Below, piece after piece: positions 45,948-54,254 of a stretch of 54,254 nt of DNA (positions within the stretch are counted from its first letter, which is position 1; each line of letters begins with the position of its first letter). The position numbers and the translations under genes were made by a program. Below the pieces are notes generated by a model. It did not search any database. It worked only from the letters and a program-made list of their open reading frames with translations, and was not told where the DNA came from. Origin of the DNA: Deltaproteobacteria bacterium (lineage in GTDB: Bacteria; SAR324; NAC60-12); the NCBI GenBank assembly GCA_002685535.1, contig NYXK01000182.1, positions 62,920-117,173 on the forward strand. Reading direction: 5' to 3'.

Positions 45948-48010
45948 ATGGAAAAGGTCGATTGTGTCGTCATCGGCACAGGTAAGTCTTCATACGAGCT
46001 TGATACGGAAGTCTTTGTCTATTATGCTAGACATTCCCGCCTTGACACCGTCAATGGTCATCTCTGGCAGCTGGGCAAATTTGGCTGACGGTTCAACCTC
46101 TCCTAGGTCTGTATGGTCTGGGAGCTGCGAAGCAGTTTCGGCACTTCAATCCGCAAAGCTCTTTAGTCGTCTTTGAACGAGAATCTTCCATCGGTGGCAC
46201 CTGGGCCGATCACCGTCTCTATCCGGGGATCGCAGCTAACAACCTGTTCGGTACCTATGAATACCCAGACTTTCCCACGGACTTTGAGGTATTCGGGGTC
46301 AAGAAGAATGAACATATTCCCGGGGCTGTGCTCAATGCCTACCATAAAGCCTACGCTACCGAGTTTGGCATCACTCCGCTTATTCGCTTCACCACCAAGG
46401 TCCTGGTGGCCGAGCATATGGAAATCGAGGAAGGCGGGTGGGAGCTGACGGTACTCAATTCGGAGACAAACGTAGAAACAAAACTCTACACGCGCCGATT
46501 GATTGTGGCTACTGGGCAGACTTCAGAGGCCTTCGTCCCTCACTTCGATGGTCAAGAGACTTTTGGAGGTCCAATCTTCCATGGTAAAGATTGGCCTCTG
46601 TATGCCGATACAATCAAGAAGGGGACGACCATCACAGTGTTTGGTGGGACCAAATTTGCATGGGATGCTGTCTACCAATATGCTTCGGCCGGCGCCCGAG
46701 TCAATTGGGTCATTCGCGGTGGGTTCATGAGTGCCGTCTATGTCTTTTGTGCCTCACTGTTGCTAATCAACGGCAACCGATAGCGTCCGGTCATGGCCCT
46801 TGCTGGATATCTTCTCCATGGGTGACACCACTGAAGAGATGGATTGAACAGCTTGCCAGTACGTAGCAATCCCAGCTCATGGCCCCTGGCAATCTCATAT
46901 TCATGTTTACTGACTTATCACAAACCAGATATTCGCGTCCTCACGTGGCTCAGTCCTTGCATCTGGGGTCAGTACGATGGCTATACCAGAATCCGCAACT
47001 TCCTTCACGGTACTGCTATTGGTCGAGCTATCGTTAGGGGTTTCTGGTCAGCCCTCGCTCAGGATGTCATATCAAGCAACAAATATGACTCGCATCCGAA
47101 CACAGCTAAGCTCAAGCCTTGGACCAAAGCCATGCTCACAGGGACTAGCTACAGTCTCTTCAACTATCAGACGGACATTCTTGAGCTGATCAAGAGCGAT
47201 TTGGTCACTGTACACGTAGGCGAGATTGACCATCTTAGTCCTGGGGCAGTCCATTTGGCCGATGGCACGAACCTTGAGTCCAATGTCCTCCTTTCCCATA
47301 CAGGCTGGAAGCATGTACCTCTGCTCAAGTTTCTCCCCGAGGGTATTGAAAAGGAGCTAGGAATTTCTCACTCACCCCTCTCATACTCCAGTAATGTGGA
47401 CCTCGATAGCGACAAGCAATTATTGCAGAAAGCAGACGAGGAAATCCTGCGGCGCTTCTCCATTCTCAAGGATACACCGAATTGGAACCCGAACTATGTT
47501 CCGTTGACTGAGCAGAAGGGTATCGACAGCGATGACATCGATGCCCCTTGCAAGCCACTGACGCCTTATATGCTGTATCACTTCATCATACCTTCATCAG
47601 AGCGCTTCCTCAGGACCAGAGATATCGCTTTTAGTGGTGCTGTGAGTAATTTCAGCAACCCTATAACTTCACACCTCTGTGGCCTTTGGATCAGCGCATA
47701 CTTCAATGGACAGCTCACGATCGATCCAAGTGCTGCTGTTGGAGACAAGAAGGCTTTAGCCGAGATAAAGTACGAGACTGTCCTGCACAACCGCTTCGGG
47801 AAATGGCGTTATCCTACGGACTGGGGCACTAGCAGACCTCCGTCGTTTATCTTCGATGCTGTACCGTATCTTGATTTACTGCTGCACGACCTTGGCTTAC
47901 AGAGTCATCGCAAGGGAGGCTGGTGGTCTGAGATGTGGAGCCCGTATGATCCCAGAGATTACAAGACGGTCAACGAGGAATGGGAGAAGATGAATAAGAT
48001 CAAGTGCTGA
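45948..48010 (+). CDS. Flavin-dependent monooxygenase with Baeyer-Villiger fingerprint, four exons
   Basis: The enzyme uses FAD, NADPH and oxygen to oxidise a small molecule. Exons are 45948-45981, 46107-46718, 46784-46858 and 46929-48010 (introns 125, 65 and 70 bases), giving 600 residues. The FAD Rossmann motif is GTGLYG (10-15). FGGPIFHGKDWP (164-175) matches FxGxxxHxxxWP, the fingerprint of Baeyer-Villiger monooxygenases; FMOs have Y/F-K at the end instead. The NADPH motif is GGTKFA (191-196), and ATG (146-148) is the usual FMO/BVMO linking motif. WPxx-like ends and VIRASGHGP (213-221) continue the pattern. The start is the ATG that gives the intact GxGxxG across intron 1. The C-terminal half is long and conserved-looking. 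Neighbour: the divergent ABC transporter. Substrate unknown; detoxification or a secondary-metabolite step are both possible. Confidence 0.9.
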
Positions 48011-51000
48011 TGTTCCCCTGCAATGATCGAGGAGATGGCTCGTTCAGACGCTGTTGTGAGAGTCTCTAGATCATGTTTCAGGCAGCTATCACAAGAACAC
48101 TTTTCAATAATAAACAAGCGGAATGATCGTGCCGTTAAACCCCGAGTAATCCATCAGATTTTGAATCTTTTGCAAGAATAATGTATTTTAATTTCACACA
48201 GACAGACATTGGATTCAAGCCGACTTGCGCAGAATTAGACAAGTAGGTACCCGCCTCCGTCGCAACGATAATAATGGTGATGATAACAATAAGACCATGA
48301 ACCACCGAAAGACAACACCCAATCTCAGACGAGTAGAACAGAAGCGTTCAGGAAAGCAAGTACCACTTGATATTCTCTGTTTGTAGCACATCTAGCACAT
48401 ACTGTAGCAACGGAGTCCAGATCCAAATCCCAGGTGCAGCAGACGTGTGACAAGATTGGAGGGGAACAAGATATTGAAAAACTCCGACGAGGACGAGGTT
48501 CAGCTCTAGACAAACATCTAGATTCGAAAATCTATGAATTGAAGGCAACGCTGCCCAACCTTTTTGATTAGTCTAATGCCCTTGTCGTTACAGGAGGAAT
48601 GCCTGGTCGTTAACCCTGCATATGCCACCATCTTCAATGCCCCGGCCTCGCATCAATTTCAACCCAACAATTGCATACCGCGAAAATACATCCCTTGCTA
48701 ACAACATGGTCTTCTAACGACTACCGGACGCAGCATGGACTTGGATAACCGACGTTTTTGATACGTATACAAAGTCTAATATGTTCAGGATCTGAACTTA
48801 GCCCCCACGCTTTGGCTACCGTCTGCTCCGAGCAAACCTTCAACGGGCGGTCCGGCCCTGACAACAGGCTGATCAGTCTCCAGAATCTCTTCAGGTGAAC
48901 ACGCAACAACGAAGAGGGGATCAAATGCACAAGCAAGCCTAGATGCCACTGCACTTCCACCCTCTGCACTTTCTCCACCTATTGATCCTTCAAACCCAAC
49001 CTGCATTGGACGAAGCCGCATACTAGAGCTGCAAGTCCCACTCTTCCACTGCAGCTCCTCGCCGCACTTTCATGCCTTCTCAGGTAGGTAGCGTCCATCG
49101 CTACGGATCATCCCATGTTTCCTCCCGTCGAATCCTGGAATGAGTATAATAGCAAGATTCGGAATGTCTAGCACCGTCAAACCCCTCTCTCATATCCTCG
49201 CGTCCTGCATCACCATACGCCGACGGGCAAGTCTATATCAGTTCATGCATAGAGCACATATCAGACCCTCTCCTCTCCTCTCCACTCCACTATTCCCCAC
49301 CCCCACGCGCTTCGGCACGTCTTCGGATTCGCAGTCAAAAGAGGGGTTGTCCATCCTTCAGGGAGCGGGAGCAGGGGGCCACCACGCAACTGTCCACATC
49401 ACTGGGAAAAAAAAGTTGGTGAAACTCCAACATTTTCTCTTCCTCTTTCTCTCTGCTGCAGGATAGCGACGCCACCAAGCAACCAATTGTTCCACAGAGC
49501 ACACGCAGAGACTCGAATGCAGTGTCTCCTCCGAGGTCGGGTCTCCCAACCGGAAGATTTCTCGATAATGCCCCGCACCTGTGCTTGCCCGCAGTGTAAC
49601 CTTCCACGATAACAAAAAGCGATGTCCAATCTGGGCAATGGAATGGTAGAGGGCTGAGTCTGAAGATTCAAGACATCGTAAAGAAAGTTTGACTGGGAGC
49701 GGCCGCTTTGCAAGACGACTTCCACATGGCGACCACGGCTTCGACGGGACGATGCGACGTAATGACGGGCATGTTTCACTCCCAACGTTGTTCCCCCACG
49801 TCAACAAACCCAGACTAATGTACTCCCTACAAATATCACGACAAGGTTGTGCACCTGTTCAACTGACTTCTCAGGGATGGGCTTGTAGCTTACCACCATC
49901 GGCCTCTGCGCGAGTCAGCTTGGCCCGCTAGGGTTACATCAACTGCTCAGATATGTATAATGCCCTCCGTCGCCAATTCCCAAGCCACCGGTTCCGATAT
50001 ACCTTTCTTGACAAGGAATCCGGGATTTGAAAATTTTGCAAAACTGCATTTCAAGAAGTTGGAAGAAAACTTCCTGATTCGGTAGTTTTTCGGGAGAAGA
50101 CATCAAGGAGGGCATACAGTTCGGTACTTGAAGAGTGTGGTCGCACAGCTTCACCAGGATTCTCCACTGTCCAGGTTATCTTGCTTGAAACTTGGAAATG
50201 CTTCCTTATCAAGTATGGGTTCTCTTGGTCTCCGTCATTTTCTCCGATGACCTGCATCTTTGCCTTGGACACGTGTGTTTCTTATCCGCCTGTCGAGAGC
50301 CATTCCAAGGTTCGTCTTCACGTCTTCACGTCAGACTCAACACATTTCTCCCTCTTGAGAAGTTTCTCCGAATGAACTTTCTTAGCGTCTTCGCGTCTTC
50401 GTTACACTTGAATTTCAGCAACTGCCGTATCATGTTCACCTGCATTCACCGATGCGAATGTTCCCGTTCAGTAATCTGTTGGGAATTAACCATTTCTGCG
50501 CCATACTACCGCTCAGGAGGAATCCTCCATCCGAGGCACTGTCCAGTCTAATATCTGCAAGGCCTCATTGTAGATCTGCGAAGTTAATTCTCCGAGTGTG
50601 TGCCTGTCGCTCCCGCATCCGAATGCGCCGCAGCTGCGAACTGTTTCAATTAGGTTTCCGTCCGATGCCACTCAGAGAAATGATTACTCACTTCCAGAAC
50701 CACAATAACGCCTGTAGAATGATGGGATCTTACAAATGCAGTGCATATCGAACATGCTTACGACGCAACCAATCGCTCTCGCTCCCTTTTTGATCTCGCG
50801 TTCCTTTATGCAGGGGTACTATCTTGCAAGCGAAGTGATCACATTAAGATGGAGTCACATTACCGGCGTAAGTATGCTGGAAATACCTACTGTGCCGTCG
50901 GAGAACGGCTTTAGTATGCTACATGGCCGAAATTCTGTTCCAATACTCTCGGTCTTCTGCCTGTAATTGTTATGCTTACCAGATTTTTGGATTCTTTGGT

Positions 51001-53581
51001 TGCGGTGCCGATCTCACTGGCAAGTGCTGCTGGCAGCCCATCAATGGCAGCATGTAAGCATCTAGGCACTCAGCAACTCGCAGAACTCTACCCAAGCCCA
51101 AGAGTAGGTCATAGTTCGAGCTATCCCTATAACAGATAAAGGTAATCTCAAGCAGGTCGCAGACAAAGACAACCTGTCCTTTCAAGGCGAGCTGCTCCGA
51201 AAGTTGTGGTCTTGCAACTACCAAAAACAAAATCAACGCGACGGTCGTTGCACATTGGTTCCAAAATCCGGGAGATATACTGTCAGACAGATCTTGGTAA
51301 TCTGAATGCCAAGTAGCTACAAAATGGTACATCCAAATACCTCGCGAAAACAAGCGAGCATCGCTACCGTTCAAGGAGTCAGCGGAAAAGTCATCAATAC
51401 CAAATATCCAATGACCCTACCAGTCATCCTCGCATGACCCTTCGAGGTAAGTCACTAACTATCTACACACCTCCAACTCAAGCCCAGGAACCTCATGATT
51501 ACCAAAACTTTCCGATTCTACCCACCATCTTCGGCAGATATCCTCCACACCACAAACACAATCCCTCAAGATCTCGCCCTTCCACACTCAGACATCGTCA
51601 ACATGCACTCCTGCTTCTCGCCTTCCACGACATGAACACCTACCATACCCTCGGTCTCAAATCAATCATGTGATTAGCCACAATAGGCCCCATGATCCTC
51701 TTTCTCCAGTCAGGCTATGGCATTCCGTAAGTCGTGAGTCAATCTATGACATTGAGAACAGATGGAAGTCTCTCCCCTCCTCTACCCAACTATGCCGATA
51801 TTTCCCTTCTGCCGAAATCAAGAAAACTAAGTTTTGTCGCTCACCGAGTATCCATAATATCTTACTGCTAATACTCTGCGTCCACAAGACCACTTCTTAC
51901 ACGAATCTATCCGAAATTTCGCTTGGCTTCAAGCCAGAAAGGACCTGCTGGACAACCATATCGTCGGAGTTTAACGCTCTTGGCTTTCCTCGAATTCTGA
52001 CAAGTGACAGACACACACCGCTAGAGGAATGAATGCGAGACACAGCTCCATGCATCGCGTCTATTCCTCCTCACCGATTCCAGCCTACCATCCACTAAGC
52101 CGGCATCCAATTTCCAGCATCACAAGCCAACGCCACTTTCACATCCCCATCACATACCATTTCAAATCAGAGTCCTGATTCCACACAAGCTAGCGTAGTA
52201 TTCCCCAGACTCCACAGCTCCACTCTCTTCATCTTCCCCGGATGATCACATCTGGGGTAGCACAGCATAAAGAAAGCTTGTTTTTGGTCTCCTCTTTTTG
52301 ATTCTCAGCTTATGCCATGAAACGCCCGTGAGCCATTCGTCCCAATACGACGAAGCAATAGATTGATTGATTAAATGCTTGGATGTCTCTCATTTAAAAA
52401 CTCAACATCCATGATGTCACCACTATCTCCGTCCATGGTAGATACAGCCACCCTATAGCATTCAAATCTTGTTTGAGAGGCCTGGCAAGACTCTGCCCAG
52501 ATTCTCACATGCGATTCTACAACAATCCTATCATTTCTGCACCAGAGACACATACGCACTGACGCAAGAAAAAAAAAGAAAACAATATGACAGAGATTTG
52601 CCTCAAAAATGACAAGAGCCAACCCATATCATCTTTAAACAGCCCCAGCCAGTCAGTCAGCCAGCTCCAAACCCCCAGCTAAATATCGTAAACAAATCTA
52701 CCGCTGCACGTCTCACCTCCTCCCTCAATCTACGGAGTTAGATTTCCCACGCGAGCTTACTCATCTACAATTTTATCCTAACATATTGCCTACCCAATCC
52801 ATACATACGAAAGCGAATCCTGCAGGATGACTGTCCTGTTACTACTACTACCCAGCGCAGCCCAGTCCAGCCCAGCCCGCCACGGAGCGCAGTGCAACAT
52901 CGGCATGCCGATCCGGCCCAACAACCACCCCATGCACCCGTCTCATCACCACCCACACCTCACACCTACAGTAGCCGACCGAACGCCATCCAGACAAGGA
53001 ACCAAAATACCAAGACAGAAGCTGACCCGAGCACACCAACCCAGCCCGTCAGCCCGGCCCATGCACACCCAACCCAACCCAACTTCAGCCTACCCCGTCC
53101 TCCCCTACTCCTCTCCCCTCCCCTGCCATGTTCATCCAATTCCAACAACGGATCCAGGTCCCGTCCATGCAGAAAGAGGGGCTCGTTTCGTGTAACACAT
53201 GCTGGGACAAGACAAGACTGCAGTGCAGTAGTTGCAGGCACAGAGATATGGCATATGAGATATACGATAGGACGCCCACGCAACGGGAGTGGTGGCGAAT
53301 CCGATATTCATTCTACGCCGCCGAGAGTATTGGCTGGGTGGTGAGCATTTCCGAGTTCCTACAGTAGATGGTATGTGTTCTGCTGTGCTCCGCACGAAAT
53401 TGGGGAGTTTTTTGGCTGATGGGGATGGGGTTGTGCATAGAGTAGTAGGAAGAGTGAGACAGGAAGCCGATTGTACCACCATCCGTCAATAAGTACTGTG
53501 GTTGGGAAGTATATGCCGTGCCATGCCGGGGCCGTAGACCGTGGTTGTGCTACTGGTAGTGGCAGAGCTGTGTGGTAATTA

Positions 53582-53605
53582 GATATTGGATATTGGATAT
53601 TGGAT
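53582..53605 (+). repeat. GATATTG short tandem repeat
   Basis: Three copies of a GATATTG-type 7-mer occur in a row, followed by a degenerate copy. Simple repeat in gene-free DNA. Confidence 0.7.
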
Positions 53606-53698
53606 TATCTACTACTACTATGGGAGAGTCTGGAGAATTGTGGAGAGCGGTGAGTTGGAGGGAACGAGCCGTCTCGAGGCGTCCTTATGCGCGGCTGC

Positions 53699-53714
53699 TG
53701 CAGGTGCACCTGCA
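53699..53714. repeat. Perfect 16-base palindrome
   Basis: TGCAGGTGCACCTGCA equals its own reverse complement. The half CCTGCA recurs right after it. It could bind a dimeric factor or be chance. Confidence 0.8.
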
Positions 53715-54254
53715 CCTGCATTGGTATTTGTGAGTGACTATCAGCTTGTGAGAATGATGTGTTGCTGCATTGCTGCATTGTGAAGGCAAGGAGGGTTGAG
53801 GCTGACTGAGTAGATATCCGGTGCGATGGGTACTTGTCCGGAGACGGTACCCCCCCGGTCTTGTTACTTTAGATGATCGGCTTCAGGGGCATTGAAAGGG
53901 GCTCGAAGTGCCGACAGTATGTAAGGACCTGATTGGGTTCTCTGTCCAATTTCCCCGCCCAATGTCGAAGGGGAAAAAGAGATCACTGTGGAGTGTGCTT
54001 GCTGTAGCCGCATTGCAGTCACAAATGTAGGCGAATGCTGGATAGCTGGAGTTGCCAGAGAAGACTGATAGGCTGTGCATAAGTGTGTAGAGATGTAAGA
54101 TGATTGTATGAGTAAGGTATAGCTATCGCACAGAAGCATTGCTGCTTATCAGTTCTGGTATATCTTTAACGTATATCAAATCCAGTCCACTCAAAACAGT
54201 CCATCAATCGATTGATCCTCAACACTCCTCGGCGCAGAAACCCTCCCAGCCTTT

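Larger units (their letters stand above)
48011..54254. other. 6.2 kb right flank without supported gene
   Basis: I find no convincing gene. Longest frames: 48785-49021 (-, 78 codons, hydrophilic), 49358-49807 (-, 149), 50976-51374 (-, 132, with a hydrophobic stretch ALILFLVVARP), 51434-52032 (+, several frames) and 52371-52622 (-, 83). None has a known domain. A possible broken membrane-protein gene near 51434-51840 is discussed in the findings. The stretch 52820-53130 is very C-rich, with repeated CCCAGCC. A 16-base palindrome and an ATTGGAT repeat lie near 53590-53715. Random chance alone could produce frames of this length. Confidence 0.45.

Noticed and set aside
48785..49021. 78-codon minus-strand frame
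   Set aside because: The translation looks protein-like, but there is no signal peptide, motif or splice support.
50976..51374. 132-codon minus-strand frame with a hydrophobic stretch
   Set aside because: Chance alone should produce about three such frames in this window; no recognisable domain.

Overview
The window is nuclear DNA of a filamentous ascomycete (Pezizomycotina; Dothideomycetes or Leotiomycetes seem most likely, but this is inference). Reasons: genes carry short GT-AG introns with CTAAC/CTGAC branch sites, and the protein families are fungal: an Hsp30-type small heat shock protein, DUF4360, a CBM1-bearing CE1 esterase, an SRPK-like kinase, a celp0028-like secreted protein and an FMO paired with an ABCG transporter. 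Genes lie on both strands without operons, and long gene-free stretches separate them. I support fifteen protein genes, eight of them rebuilt here by hand-splicing. I see no rRNA, tRNA, CRISPR array or recognisable transposon.

Layout. 0-2.9 kb: no gene seen. 2.9-9.3 kb: small heat shock protein (+), a large nuclear-type coiled-coil protein (-) and a conserved fungal protein of unknown function (-). 11.3-11.7 kb: a tiny secreted precursor (-) with two near-identical 19-residue four-cysteine peptides, the second directly after a KR site. 14.1-15.8 kb: seven-exon glutathione S-transferase (+). 15.8-21.3 kb: gene-poor DNA with a dense GATA-factor site cluster and a pyrimidine-rich leader, ending at a C2H2 zinc-finger regulator (+, 21.3-23.5 kb). 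25.6-34.1 kb: a secretome-rich stretch with a five-exon 99-residue cysteine-rich protein (-), a celp0028-like effector candidate (+), a CE1-CBM1 esterase (-), a short conserved basic/coiled-coil protein (-) and a DUF4360 protein (-). 35.0-37.5 kb: SRPK-like kinase (-) and a 142-residue orphan (-). 40.1-48.0 kb: a full-size ABCG transporter (-) and a flavin monooxygenase with the Baeyer-Villiger fingerprint (+), arranged head to head. 48.0-54.3 kb: no convincing gene.

How it fits together. Five genes encode likely secreted products, and several have a TATA-like box about 100-180 bp upstream of the start, which suggests inducible, perhaps host- or substrate-responsive expression. The GST, FMO and ABC transporter are a plausible detoxification set, but only the FMO and ABC pair share an intergenic region. 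The most novel element is the repeat precursor at 11.3 kb: 10 of the 11 nucleotide differences between its two peptide copies are synonymous, so selection appears to act on the peptide itself.
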